From contig JARKIP010000005.1 in NCBI GenBank assembly GCA_029990175.1, forward strand, positions 51,635,001 through 51,699,000: a stretch of 64,000 bases of DNA, given 5' to 3'. Of the stretch, positions 1-11,744 are shown piece by piece (the first letter of the stretch is position 1; each line of letters opens with the position of its first letter). A program made the position numbers and the translations under genes. Source of the DNA: Petunia secreta. Lineage: Eukaryota; Streptophyta; Magnoliopsida; Solanales; Solanaceae. The notes below the pieces were generated by a model. That model searched no databases. It was not told the origin of the DNA and worked only from the letters and a program-made list of their open reading frames with translations.

Positions 1-465
1 GAATAAGATTGCTTTTAAGAAGGGGAGTGGAGTATTCGATGTTAGTTGTCGAGCCAATCATTTTACTTACTCCATCCCACATGTTGATCACACCTCGAGT
101 ATTGTGCATACCGAAGTCCATAAGCCCCATGGTGATAAAAGTGAATTGAGGGCTCGGTGTGTTGACTATGAGTTTAGAGGTGATAGGGCCTTTGATCGCT
201 ATATCTTGCATACAAAGTGTCCTATTGATCTCTTCGAGTACTTATGTGTTCGGTACAATTCCTTTTTGAGCCAAGAACTTGTTGATTCCTTCGGGAACAT
301 AATTTTCGTGATCATTATTGATGCTTGGCTCTATCATAAAAGTGTGTTTTCCACACTTTTGAACACTAACCTACTCTCGAAGTAGGAAGCTTTATTTGTC
401 TTTGTCTTGTTTGCAGGTCTTGTCGGTTTGATTTCGAGGATGAAATCCTTTTAAGAAGGGGAGGA
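1..465 (+). mobile_element. 3' internal end of a Ty3-type LTR element
   Basis: No intact protein domain is visible. Two purine tracts of the form TTTTAAGAAGGGGAG occur, near 15-30 and 449-464. The second follows a reading frame ending in acidic residues and an RRGG motif (FEDEILLRRGG), which resembles the end of many plant Ty3 polyproteins. It sits immediately before a plausible LTR start (TGATGC at 466), so it is read as the polypurine tract. The open frame at 104-385 matches nothing I recognise. The left edge is cut by the window. Confidence 0.45.
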
Positions 466-1312
466 TGATGCAATACGAACCAGGCTCACCTGTTCGATTC
501 ATCAAGCTAGTCCACCGAGGAGTCACATGACGCCTACGATCAAAGTGTGGCCGGAATAGAATATATCAAAGACTGCTTCGCCAAGCAACAACGAAGGAAA
601 TCCACCGAGCAGACAACAAGTGACCGTTGCTGACACTGACTTCGGAGGCTGTGAGACCGAGCACAACTTATTTAAGCTCAACGATCAAGTTTGAGCCCGA
701 AGGAAGAAATGACAAGCCCGAGCCCAAAGCTGAAACCAACCGAACCAAGGAAGAACGACTCCAGACAAAGAATCGATCGAAAGGCTACAAATGAGCCCGA
801 GGCAGGAGAGCGTTCGATTCCAAATGTGACCGAGGAAAACAAGCGTTCGAATCCAATGTGTTCGAGCTGAGCTGCCGAACACATAAAACTGCTCCATCCC
901 TGCGTGGCTTTATCTAGGCGACCATTTTACTATTTTTCCCCTTTTATTGTTGTCTATATAAACTCCTAGCATAGCTCATTAGATAGCTAGTTTTTGGATA
1001 TTGAGTAATGAATGAAATTGCCGAGAGCACTTCTTGTCTCCTATGAGAGCAAACCCCAGTGAGGGAGTCTTGGACTTGTGGCTTTCGGTGAATCGTTCAA
1101 TCCTCTTTGATCATATAGTTTGCAAGAGGCAATGTTCTCTTGAGGATTGTTGCATAGTTTAGGTGATTCTTGACTTTCTTTTCGATCGAGCTTTGAGACA
1201 AGTTCCTCACTGTTCTTTCGAATCGAAGCAAGTCTTGTCTTGCTTCTATCTTTTTATCTTGTTTTCCGCTGTTGACTCGGCTGCTGGACTTATCTTCGGA
1301 TTTGGCTTGCTG
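466..1312 (+). mobile_element. Probable LTR of a Ty3-type element
   Basis: The sequence starts TGATGC directly after a polypurine tract, is GC-richer than its surroundings, and contains a TATATAAA promoter-like box near 955-962. It ends somewhere near TGCTGCA at 1306-1312. The 3' boundary is uncertain because no second LTR copy is present for comparison. The short frames in it look like noise. Confidence 0.45.
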
Positions 1313-1340
1313 CACCAATTGCTTAACATAATTCTGACTT

Positions 1341-1538
1341 ATGCAACCTTTTTAATGATGCCAAAAGGGAGAAGAGTGAGCATGATTTTGCTTGTGATAA
1401 TTATAACTTGTTTAAGAACCTGGACCTTAATGATAAAATTATTTTTACTAATGTGCTTTTGAGATGTAAGTTGTGATTCAAGTCATTAAGGATATGAAGC
1501 AAAGTCTATGAGTTTGTCATTATCAAAAAGGGAAAAAA
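1341..1538 (+). mobile_element. 3' internal tail of a copia element
   Basis: The text contains ATGCCAAAAGGGAGAAG and ends in AAAAAGGGAAAAAA at 1525-1538. This is a purine-rich tract directly before a TGTTA LTR start. The gag and pol regions are missing, so this is a truncated element joined to the neighbouring Ty3-type LTR. Confidence 0.5.
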
Positions 1539-2308
1539 TGTTAGCTTGGAGTTTTGACTGATGACGAAGGAACAGATCAAAGGACATATTCCTTTGAGTT
1601 GCTGCAGCTGAATAAATATTTATGCAAAATCAATTGAGCAGGAAAAGTAATTATTATCCTAAAGTCTAATGTTTATCTTGATAATTATGCAGGAATGCAT
1701 GAGGTAGAAAAGATTGCATAAGATTGGGATAAGGCTAATAGATTTCATCTGTCCAAGAAAGGAGTTCAATTAGGACTCAAACTCTGGAAGGCTTTGGAGT
1801 TCTAATTGCACAAGATTTCACAAGATTCCAAGTCTACAAATTGAGAAGCATTTCAGCTGTTGAAGGCACGCACAAATACAAAGTTTGAGCAGTCATTAAG
1901 CTACAGGGAACTAAGTGAAGAACCTGTTCCTTAGGTTGAGTCTTGCTGTTCTCAGTCTTAGTTCATCTCTAGCAGGATCTGTTGAGTTGTACTATTTACT
2001 TTCATCGAAGTTCTGTAAGAGTGCACAATATTCAAGTCTTATACTTGGAGAAACTTCACAGATTGTAAAAAGGGTTACTAAAGGATTAGAGTTAGTCCTA
2101 GGTTAGTAAGAAGGAAGTCTTGTAACCAAGTGAATCTTTCAAATAGTGAAGTTGAAATCCTACTTGGGAGACTAGGTCGTGGTTTTTTGATCCCAAGTTG
2201 TAGGGGTTTTTCCACGCTAAAATTCAGTGTTTATCTACTTGTTATTTATTTATTCCGCACTTAACAAAGTAAAGGAACACGTCTAAAAAACTGGTCCTTA
2301 ACGTAACA
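1539..2308 (+). mobile_element. Copia 3' LTR (about 770 bp)
   Basis: It begins TGTTAGC after a polypurine tract and ends GTAACA, giving TGTTA...TAACA inverted ends. The internal text is typical of solanaceous copia LTRs. No 5' partner is in the window, so a target duplication cannot be tested. The frame at 1915-2106 inside it is not a gene. Confidence 0.6.
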
Positions 2309-3104
2309 GTGGTGTGTCTTTAGGAACTATCATAGACCAAGTTTTATTATCATTCCAAGCGGACGACTTGGGAGCGGGAACGTCGCGGACCAACTAAATT
2401 CCAAGTCGTTCCCCCTAATTTTGTGTTGAAGAGGCGGTCATCTAACCACCGTATTTTTTCAACGCACGATTTTAAAATTGCCAGGAGTGGCGGAAGGTAT
2501 GAGCGGAATGCACAAGTTTAAAAAATGCATAAGATTGTTTTTTTCCACAAATGCACAAGTTGAAACAATTCACAAAATAAATTTAATAAAGAGAATGAAC
2601 AAAAAGAAAAACAAAAGAAACAAGTTAGTCCCGGGAGATAAAAATTATTATGCAAGATAATATGCAAGTAGAATCATCTAGTGAAACTGTTAAATAGAAG
2701 ATTTAACAAACTTGTGGAGGATTTGAAAGTCATTAAAGCATGGGATGTCAAGAGTATGTTTTTTCTAGACAAGGTTCTTCCCAAGCGAACAACATGAAAG
2801 TTGAAAGAATGCAAACAGCCAATAGACCCATTAATTGGCTAAATTTTGCAAGTTTTCCCTAAAAGGTGCTTTGAGAGTGGAACGACAGCGAGGTCCGCGT
2901 AATCATTCTTGCTGTGTGAAAGTATAAATATTCCAGAAGTTGAGAAGTATAAACAAAACAACAAGTACAAATATAAATTAAAAGGAAGCGCCAATGAAAA
3001 TAGAAAGCTAAGTTTCAAACCTGCAAAAAGAAAAAAGCAAGAAATATTAGTCTCGAGAACGAGAAATAACAAGAAAAAAAAAATAAATGTAAAGAATCCC
3101 AATT
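2309..3104. other. Intergenic, no recognised feature
   Basis: AT-rich DNA with short A-rich frames on both strands (2478-2660, 2839-3106) made of Lys/Asn or Phe/Leu codons. Nothing looks coding. Confidence 0.5.
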
Positions 3105-3440
3105 GAAAGTCTGTTATGGTTAGAACCTTGATATCTCCGGCGGAGTCACCATTTTATCGACACCTTTTTTTTTCCAAACCGATATGGGTTCGAAACAGGA
3201 TCCGTCTTATTGGAACTCACGGGCAAGACTTAGAGTTGCCACCAAACATATTTTTTAACTATGCGTATTAGGGCACCTACTTTGTTTCTAGCCAATTTTA
3301 GTGTTAACTCCGAAACTTGGTTGAACTAAAAATTCTAGGTAAGTGTTCACGTTAACCCGAAAGGAAGGTGTTAGGCACCTCTCAGGTTCCACCAATTTGG
3401 TTCCCAACAACACTAAATAATTTGGATTCAAAAAATAACC
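3105..3440 (+). repeat. Dispersed non-coding plant repeat block
   Basis: It carries phrases that recur in many plant genomes, such as GGCGGAGTCACCA, GGGTTCGAAACAGG, TTAGAGTTGCCACCA and GGTGTTAGGCACC. I know this as a repeated non-coding block but cannot name the family. It is probably one end of the unit whose other part lies at about 5620-7250. Confidence 0.45.
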
Positions 3441-3765
3441 TAAACTAAATCAAGCAACAATTTTCACGTACACAAGTTAGATACATATAATTGCATTTAA
3501 AATTAAATAATAGGTTTATTTTCGCCAATTGTTTCTTCCTTAACAAACTTCAACAGAATAAACCTGGAAAAAATAGGACAATTAGTCAGTGCAATAAAAT
3601 TAATTAAATAGAACAAAATAAAGCAATAAAGAAAGAAAGAAACAATTGTAAAAAATAGTCTTTGGAATGGCGTTTAACGAACTTCGCCGAGAAATTTCCC
3701 GCAAAAATATGTAAATGAACTAGTACGATAATTAATAAAGTAAAATAAATAATATATATAGTAAA

Positions 3766-3793
3766 AATAATAATAATAATAATAATAATAATT
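3766..3793. repeat. (TAA)n microsatellite
   Basis: About nine AAT/TAA units in AT-rich DNA. Confidence 0.9.
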
Positions 3794-5610
3794 AGAAAAA
3801 AAAGGGATAAAATAAATGTTTAAAAGTTTTAGGCTCAGATTGATATAGTGCATCAAGTGGAGGTTAGGGATGTCGGTACAACTGCAAACACGGTGGCCGG
3901 CCAGTTGCCATGCCAAACCAATCCCACTACTCCACCATCGATTACTTTGCAAAGTAATACGTATCGCCATCACTTATTTTTATTTTTCGCGCCACGTAAA
4001 GGACATTGTATACGTTACGGGACGGGATTTATATTGGCCTCCAAAACGTCATTGGCAGAACGATGTAGTATCCATTCAAATTAATGTAAAGCCTCAAAAG
4101 AATATTTTCATTGGCCAGCAATACAGTGCAATATCATTTTTTTTAAGGAAAAAGTGTAATAATTCATATTCAGATCAGTGTTGAACCAAAGAAACCAGTT
4201 GTAACAGTATAAACCCCTCATCAGGATTACTGTAGTAACCAAATAGCATAATTCAATCAGTATTGAACCAAACCAATTTCCAATAAATAATCAAGCCAAA
4301 TCCAAATGACCATCGCTGGTCAAAAATTCCGTCAAGTCCCAATGAATCAAAACAGCAAGATGGTCGAGCAGCGGAGCCCACATACGGGAGGCGAAGGAGT
4401 GACAAGAAGTGCGTTGTGTCGCTGCAACCCCAACGATGCCCTCTTTTCAATTTCAGTACAAGTGCAAGATAACAGAGGAGAGATGGAACAGAGTCCCCAG
4501 ATATGGGATTTTCCGGCGCATAAACCGCTGTCGATATCACTGCCGGTGGTGGCGTTTTCCACTGCTGGTGTTCGTTGTTGTTACTTCTCTGTTCTGATGG
4601 CGGTGGTGATGGGTACTTCCACCACTGCCCCGATCATCCCCTCTCCCAACTCCCTTTTCCCTAGTTTTAATTTGTCTATGGGCGTGTTTGTGTCTGTGAT
4701 TTTATTGGTGTGTCTGATCGTTTTTGTATCTCTGTGTGTGTAAAGAGAAAGAAGAAAAGGAAATAGGCGGGTAGGTGTGTTGTATTTGTATATAGGGTCT
4801 TCCCCACTGCGTGTATGTATCTCTACATGTTGTTTGGTGGTACTGCATACCTCTTTGAAGGGAGAGACAATATATATATACAAGAATTTGAGAGAGCCGT
4901 TGGGAGAGATGGAGGGAATCAAGGGATTGGAATATTCTGGGGAATTTGTTAGGAAGATTGGAGGAATCATAAGAATCTATTGAAGACATCCCTTTTTTAA
5001 AATGGTGGATGTACTTTGTATAAGAATTTGGAGAGGGGTGATATAGAGTTAGGGGGAGTGTATTAAAGGGAACAAAGTGTATTTTGAAATTTTATTTAAA
5101 AATAAATAGGATGAAAAGAATAATGTATGGTGCAAAAAGATGATTGTATCTAGACGAACGTTGTCCAGGTTCAAAGTAAATTTAAAATGAAATGCCTTAA
5201 AAGGGAGATTTGCATATATTGGAATAATTTAAATGAAAAATAATTCAAATTTATATATATATATGACAAAATTGTAGTAAAATGAGATGGGTGGTATAAA
5301 ATTCGGACTGAACATTTTTTAATCGGACTAATATTTAATTAAATGTGTAAAATATATAAATGTATATTATATACACAAAATTCACATAAGCAGTTGGGAT
5401 CAAATAAAAATAATTACGTATAAATAGTCACAAATAATGATTAAAAGTTACTTATGTCGTAAATTGCCTAAATAACCACAAATTCATCATGCATTCAACA
5501 AATAGCCTAAATAATGTCACAATTTAATATATAATGTATAGGTAGTGTATTATGCAAATAAATGCATGCCTTCTAATGCAAATTTCGTTCAAACAGCTAA
5601 TGTTGCACCT
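3794..5610. other. Intergenic, no recognised gene
   Basis: Several 60-145-residue frames overlap on both strands at 3848-4990, but none shows a domain, codon bias or splice structure. The 4300-4750 part is less AT-rich than the rest. 5100-5600 is AT-rich and featureless. Confidence 0.5.
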
Positions 5611-5619
5611 CTAAGTTTA

Positions 5620-5910
5620 ATATAGTCAATTATCTGAAAAAGAGGAACAAAATCGGTTGACAACAGCTGCCCATCTTTGCCCGGGGATGATGAAAGAATC
5701 TTCAGGCAAAGATAGTTGACGGAGTAGCCAATTTTGTCACGACGGGCGGGCGAGATGCTAGAAAGGAAAATGAGAATTTCTGGGGGTTTCGGCCGAACCA
5801 TGGTCTCTGAGTTGCCTACATATCTCGGATTTCACGAGAATCAGGTTGTCTGTAATTCTAGAATGGCATGTTGCCTGTATGAGATGTTTATGACGCACGA
5901 TTTAGGTATC
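5620..5910 (+). repeat. Conserved block of an unclassified dispersed element
   Basis: Contains CTGCCCATCTTTGCC, TTTCGGCCGAACC, GAGTTGCCTACATATCTCG and GAATCAGGTT. These phrases recur together in many plant repeats. It has no coding capacity. It is probably part of the same non-autonomous element as 3105-3440 and the arrays at 6629 and 7144. Confidence 0.4.
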
Positions 5911-6628
5911 AAGAATAAATTTGTCCAAGTACGCAAAGTTTACATTTGAATGTGCTTTGCCAATTGACGAGATAAATGATTGGTGAACATAGCATAGGTA
6001 ATATCAAAGATGAGATAACATCAATAGATCAAGCGTGGGAAAAGAGGTTTGTAATCATCCTAGTTATGAAAACGTGGTTCACAGCACACCCATAAAGAGG
6101 AGTTTACATGATCGTAGTTTACCTTAGAATTGTCTTGACTAAATCGGGGCTATTGAAGAGTAAGCACAATAAATACGCACGATTCAAACAGATAGGCACG
6201 ATTACGCATGAAAACGCGCACGATTAATGCAGATAGGCAGGAATAGGAAGGAATACAAACTAACATCCAATCTAGAGTGAATGATTTAGATTATTATCTG
6301 TGCGAGCATAGAAATTAGTTTTGACCACCTTAGAATTTGTAAAAATAGATAATTTGTTGGTTTAGCAAAGGTGTTGTTGAAAGACAATTTCTTGAATGGA
6401 GTTCTAGAACGGTCGATAGTATGTATTTGAGGTTTTATTACTGTAAAATCTTTGTGTGGGGTAGTGACTTGTTAAAACAGGTATGAGAGAGCAAGGAATG
6501 GCTCGAGGGATTGTCGAAAAATTGAAGAGTGTCTTGCAGTATAAGTTCGATAAGTGCAAACAAATATATAGATAAAGTGAACTTCCCTGTAATTTAATGT
6601 CATTCTGCGTGTCGATTTTTTTTGTCAG

Positions 6629-6895
6629 TGCCTCACGTCATGAGATATTTGTCTGCTCATCAGGAGCTATCAATGCCTCTCGTCGGGAGATATTTATCTA
6701 CTCGTCTGGAGCTACTTATTGCCTCTCGTCATGAGATAGTTGTCTGCTCGTCAGGAGCTACTTAGTGCCTCTCGTAAGGAAATAGTTGTCTGCTCGTCAG
6801 GAGCTACTTAATGCCTCACTTTAGGAGATAGCAGTCTGCTCGTCGAGAGCTACTAATGCCTCTCGTCAGGAGGTATTTGTCTGTTGCGTCGAGTT
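6629..6895 (+). repeat. Six-copy 45-46 bp tandem array
   Basis: Units start at 6629, 6674, 6720, 6766, 6812 and 6857, each beginning TGCCTC. Each unit holds two small inverted motifs, CTCGTC-N-GAG and CTCGTCAGGAG, so every unit can form short hairpins. Copies differ at several positions, so the array is not recent. Confidence 0.9.
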
Positions 6896-7143
6896 GTAAA
6901 CGCAGGTACAACGAATAGAGTGAAGTGCTAAAAAAAAGTAGAATGGTGTTACCGTGCCCGTAGGATTTCCCTTTTGGGCCCTTGCCTCAAAATTCGGCTC
7001 CAATGTTAGCTTGTGTCATTTGGAATTTTTAAGGGAATCCTCAAAATTTCTGCCCTAGTTTATTGTGTTTGATAGATCACCTTATTGTAGTAGTGACTGC
7101 AAAACAAAATATATGTGTATGTTCAATTCTAAGGCTGAGGGGC

Positions 7144-7241
7144 CTAGTCGTCATATTTTAAGCCTGACGAGGCTAGTCGTCATATTTTAAGCCTGACGAG
7201 GCTAGTCATCATATTATAAGCCTCACGAGGCTAGTCGTCAT
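7144..7241 (+). repeat. 29-bp tandem array with hairpin core
   Basis: CTAGTCG/CTAGTCA starts recur at 7144, 7173, 7202 and 7231, a strict 29-bp period. The junction TGACGA-GGCTAG-TCGTCA is a perfect 6-bp inverted repeat. The CTCGTCA/TGACGAG words also occur in the 46-bp array about 250 bp upstream. Confidence 0.9.
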
Positions 7242-8268
7242 TGTAATCACCTAATTTTGGCACAAACTACCGAAATTTTTGTAAAATAGTTGTTTTATTA
7301 AGATGTGATTTTGCTAGATTTTAAGCTTTTATTTAGTCATTTTTATTAGTTAATTAGAAGGAAATACTAATATATATATATATTGTGAGTAATGTCAAGT
7401 CTAGTTCTTGGTCTTGTATGATTTTCAAAAAGTTAAAAGGAGGATAAACAAGTTAGCAAGAAAAAGGGGTACTTTTACATAGGATTCTTTTTACTTTTGT
7501 GTAGAGTGAAACAAAAACATGTGACACTTGCTTTTTAATCTCACTTAACACTCTTCCCTTTTGTCTATTTAAGAAGATTTCTTACCTTCACATAAAGGGG
7601 GTGAAACATTTTTCACACGTATGTAACATCTACTAAAAACACCATTCTACTCTTATGGAAAAAAATCACTTTATTTTACATCTGAAAAAAAAAAACTACT
7701 ACAAAGTAGATCCAAAAATTGGAAAGTAAAATAAGAAGAGAAGATCTGAGAGAATGAAAAGCTAGACAGAAATTAGTGAAAACATAAAGAGTCATTGGTG
7801 TTTTAAGTTTTAAGAAAAAATGGAGGTTTGTATGTTTTGTTTTGTTGGCTGATTTTTGAGGATCTAAGGAGCTGTTGGTTTGTTGTTGGGTTTCGTTGGT
7901 TGGTTGATTTGCTGCAATGGGCTTTGTTTGATGGCCTTGTTGCATTTTTGAACTTTAGCTATTAGGTAAGTATTTTATTCTTCTTGTATTTACTTTGAAA
8001 GCATGTAGTAATACCTTGTATGAAATAGATATTGGTTCAAATTGCAAAAGTTATTATGCATGTCTAGTTTAGTTGTGCAACCTTGTTTTCTTGTCAACTT
8101 AAGAAAAACTGAGATCCATTATTCGATAGCTTTGGTTACGCTGTGGCGATTGTATGATTTTAGTAAAGTTGAGATATATCATTAATTTGTTTTAAGATTA
8201 ACCATACTATAAACGACTAGATCTAAAATGAGTCGGGCAAAGAAGGCTTGTCTTGCAAAGAATAAAAA
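7242..8268. other. Non-coding, possible end of the upstream element
   Basis: AT-rich DNA with a TATTTAAG box near 7567 and the promoter-like text around 7560-7700 seen in LTRs. No LTR pair or termini could be found. The frame at 7676-7945 is not a convincing gene. Confidence 0.35.
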
Positions 8269-8597
8269 GGATTTTTTACATAAAAGTACAAGTTTTAGAG
8301 CTTAATTACCAAACATAGCAACATTTTAGTAAAATTACCCTATATAGAGGAAAACACAAGATAATTACAAATATAGCAAAAATATAGCAATATTTTCCCA
8401 TAACATACCAAACCCTTACATTCTTCCTCCTATTTTCCCCACTATCACTTTTGCTCCTTCCATTTTCTTATATTTCACTTTTACTCCCATTATTTCCCCA
8501 ATTTCACTTATACTCCTCCCATTTACCCCAATTTCATTTTTCCCCATCCCATCCTCAATGTATCTCGTTGTATCTCACCGTATCTCGTTGTATGTAA

Positions 8598-9178
8598 TCG
8601 TTTCAGCACCGTATCAGACTGTTTCTGCACCGTATCAAACTGTTTCTGCAGCACTGTATCAACTGTTTCTGCACCGTATCAAACTGTTTCTGCACCGTTC
8701 AACTATTTCTGCAGCACCGTATCTAACTGTTTCTGCACCGTATCAACTGTTTCTGCAGCGTATCAAACTGTTTCTGCAGCACTGTATCAACTGTTTCTGC
8801 ACCGTTTCAACTGTTTCTGCAGCACCGTATCTAACTGTTTCTGCACCGTTTCAACTGTTTCTGCAGCACCGTATCTAACTGTTTCTGCACCGTTTCAACT
8901 GTTTCTGCTGCACCGTATCAAACTGTTTCTGCACCGTTTCAACTGTTTCTGCAGCACCGTTTCAACTGTTTCTAACTGTTTCTGCACCGGTTCAACTGTT
9001 TCTGCAGCACCGTATCTAACTGTTTATGCACCGTTTCAACTGTTTCTGCAGCACCGTATCCAACTGTTTCTGCACCGTTTCAACTGTTTCTGCAGCACCG
9101 TATATAATTGATTCTGCACCGTTTCAACTGTTTCTTCAATTGTTTCTAATTGTTTCTGCACCGTTTCAACCGTATCTA
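8598..9178 (+). repeat. 20/24-bp minisatellite
   Basis: About 25 alternating units of the forms CTGTTTCTGCACCGTATCAA (20 bp) and CTGTTTCTGCAGCACCGTAT plus CTAA (24 bp). They arise from a GTATCTCGTT-type prelude at about 8560. The open frames across it (8558-8878, 9026-9208) come only from the repeat period and are not genes. Confidence 0.93.
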
Positions 9179-9298
9179 AAACAGAGTTTTCATAAATCTC
9201 GAGGGTGACTAGGTGGTTTAACTATGAAAATCATGATTTATAGTTCCAACTAGATGCTCAAAGAGCTAGGCAGACAACCTTAATATTTCTGAACTTAC

Positions 9299-9786
9299 TG
9301 GGAAATGACTCATCCTGGAGAAAGAATTGGAAAAGGAAACTGTTGCAATGCAAGTAAGCAGAATTAGTGATGCAATCCTTGCAATATCTAAAGCAACTTC
9401 TACCGCAGATATCAAACCTGTGGCTGTCTTAACATTCGAGAAAAATGCAGCAACCAGAAAAGCAATGGACACTTGCAAGTTTATGTTAATGAAGAAAAAT
9501 ACAAAATAGGTGCTATAATCATTAAGCAAAAAGAACTTCAAGCCTGCAAAAGGGATAAAGGGAAGTTCGTAGCAGGAAATTCCAGTTAATAAAAAGGGCT
9601 CAATTGAGTATCAGTAGCATTACCTACTAATGAGCTTCAATAACAAAACAGAACATGTATAAAGTAGATATGACAAAAAAATAAGCATAAGAAATCATCC
9701 AATAGAGACCATCCCCAAGTCCATGCATTTTCATCATAATTCTTAATCTCTGCTGCTTCTCATAAACAAGAGCTATAATAACAACC
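9299..9786 (-). pseudogene. ABCA-type ABC transporter gene fragment
   Basis: Reading the minus strand, three exon pieces are visible. Piece 1 (9786-9624) follows a GTGTGCAG acceptor and encodes LVYEKQQRLRIMMKMHGLGD and then YWMISYAYF, a hallmark of plant ABCA half-transporters just before the transmembrane helices. Piece 2 (9543-9418) follows a TTTTGCAG acceptor and encodes LKFFLLNDYS then NLQVSIAFLVAAFFSNVKTA, ending at an ACAG/GT donor. Piece 3 (about 9338-9299) encodes QFFLQDESFP. Introns are retained, so this is a genomic copy and not an mRNA copy. A 4-base deletion relative to the family near the end of piece 1 breaks the frame, and piece 3 is preceded by unrelated sequence. There are no ATP-binding domains, so it is dead. 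It lies wholly inside the inverted-repeat element 8269-10281. The tiny open frame at 9266-9541 is an artefact of reading through the donor site. Confidence 0.85.
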
Positions 9787-11744
9787 TGCACACAATTAAT
9801 GATACAATAAATATGATAAGCATAAAGAATAAAATAGAATCACACGATAAATAAAAACGATAACAACTGTTCAAAGGCTGATAAGTATATACAAATACTG
9901 TGTAACCTCAGAGACGTACATACTGATATATGAATACATGAAATAGAGGAATTAACTGCATCCCTCCCCTCGCTCAATTTTCCTACTACAATTCATATTA
10001 ACAGAGAACCAAATAGAAATGGGGGAGGGGTGATGGTGGTGGGGTAATGGTGGTGGGGTGGTGGTTATGGCGTTGGGGTGGTGGGGATGGGTGTGGGGTG
10101 ATGGGAGAAAGAGAGAGTAAGTGAGAGAATTTTTAATTTGGGGAAAATGGGAAGTGAAAGTGAATTGTGTTAGATTATTGTTAAATATGTTAGAAAAATA
10201 ATGCTATGCATTGTAATTAGAGAAATATTGCTATTTTTTTGTAATTAAGGGTGAAAATTTGTATATTTGTGTAAAAAACCCATAAATTTACCACTTTTAA
10301 CACAGCTTCCCCCACTACCACCAAAATAAGTACAAACCAGTTTAAATTCTTAATCCTCAAGTCGTCACATATAAAGTGGATTTTATACAGAATTCTCGTA
10401 CATGTTTGTAAATGCTTTGCAAAATTCTTTAAACTCCTATATTTCAAGATTGTTGATCCTGCGAGGTAGAACCGGCCCCAATCAGCCTAATGCCCCTAGT
10501 TTAATTCGTGAATCCCTGTCAACCCAGGGAATAGAGCCTGGTTAGCAGGCTTACACTCCTGGCAAAGGGGAAAGAAGAAACTAGAACCATTACAATGAGT
10601 CAGATTTGGTTCAGCGGATGGATGCAGCACTAATTGCATGCATTGAACAAAATGCACATCACAGGTTCAAACTTGCAGCAAACAAAGCTTCGTAGGTGGA
10701 GGGAGGGTAGAGAAGTGAATACCAAGGGAGTCTATACTCGAGACTTTTGAACCTGCAGGCCAACTGGAGTAAGGTCAGAAGGCCACCGGGAATTCTTCTA
10801 ATATCAAAATCTTTGCAATGACATGGAAGCCAAAAGAATCCCGTTTCCAATAAAACGTATTAGAGCAGCATCAAATTTATGAACATCATGGTAACTAGAA
10901 TGTCTTTTGAATAAGTCCCTGCAGGCAGTGGAACTATGTAAATGGTAGAGAAACTATGATATCAGAAGGAAGACAACTTGGTGCTTTGTCAGAGGCTGTC
11001 ATGGTGAAAAGATACAATGCAGGCGTAAAACTTAGCTCTGTTTTTGGAGTCACAGGCTCACAGCTTCTCCCAAAATGCACTCCATGTTGGTTTCGTCAGC
11101 TGATTTTCCTATTGACAATCACCATCCAGGACAGTAGGGATCTCTAGAAAATGACGCCCTTGAAAAATACAGACTTGAACTGTACCAGCCCCGCGTCACT
11201 CAGACATATATTAAATATAAAAAGATGAAATAGTAAAGCTTGTCTGCAAAACTCCAATCAACTAGTAACTTCAAAAGATAATACTAATTCATCGACAAAA
11301 AAACAATCAAAGTAAAACAAGGGGAACAAGATGAAATAGTAAAAGAGGATTGAAGAAAAGTATAACTTAAACAAAGTCAGAATTTAAGTCAAACACTTGT
11401 ACACTTCTTTGACAGAAAAGGAAATTCAAGTGAAATTGCATTTTCATTAACGAAAAAGTAAGAGATACACTACTAGAAATCCCTCCAACTTTAGGAGACA
11501 TGTCATTCACTACTTTAAATCGGTAAAGAACCGACCTGTTTAGCAGCCACCCTTTGATGAAAGCGTAGAGCTCTGTCAGAGATGGAATAACTTCTTCCTT
11601 TGACTAATGGGTCCTGAAACCTTTATGATTTCGTGCTGAACCTGGTCTCCATCTTCGAACTTCTCGTTCAATGAGACCCCAGGTCTCGCTGTTAGGTCCA
11701 AATTATAACTTGAACAAACAAAGTCAGGATGGAAATCTAGAAAG

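Larger units (their letters stand above)
8269..10281. mobile_element. Pack-type inverted-repeat (MULE-like) element
   Basis: The left end, from GGATTTTTTACATAAA at 8269, and the reverse complement of the right end, GGGTTTTTTACACAAA from 10281, align at roughly three quarters identity over about 58 bp. They share CTTAATTAC and ATAGCAA blocks, and both are followed by a C/T-rich stretch ending TTTTCCCC. The roughly 2.0 kb between them holds a minisatellite and a broken ABCA gene fragment on the minus strand, but no transposase. No clean 9-bp target duplication was seen. Long inverted ends around a gene fragment fit a Pack-MULE. Two separate MITEs flanking old gene debris is the alternative. Confidence 0.6.

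Noticed and set aside
4253..4990. Overlapping open frames of 60-145 codons on both strands
   Set aside because: No domain, no splice structure, no consistent codon pattern; frames on opposite strands are equally long, as expected by chance.
8558..9208. Open frames with repeated SAPYQTV-type text
   Set aside because: They come from the 20/24-bp minisatellite period and not from a protein gene.
9327..9509. Plus-strand 60-codon frame
   Set aside because: It is the antisense of the ABCA fragment.
11560..11700. Possible C/D-box snoRNA and hairpin (TGATGAA ... CCTGAAA; GGTCTC/GAGACC arms)
   Set aside because: Box C is imperfect, no terminal stem or guide match could be shown, and the hairpin stem is short.
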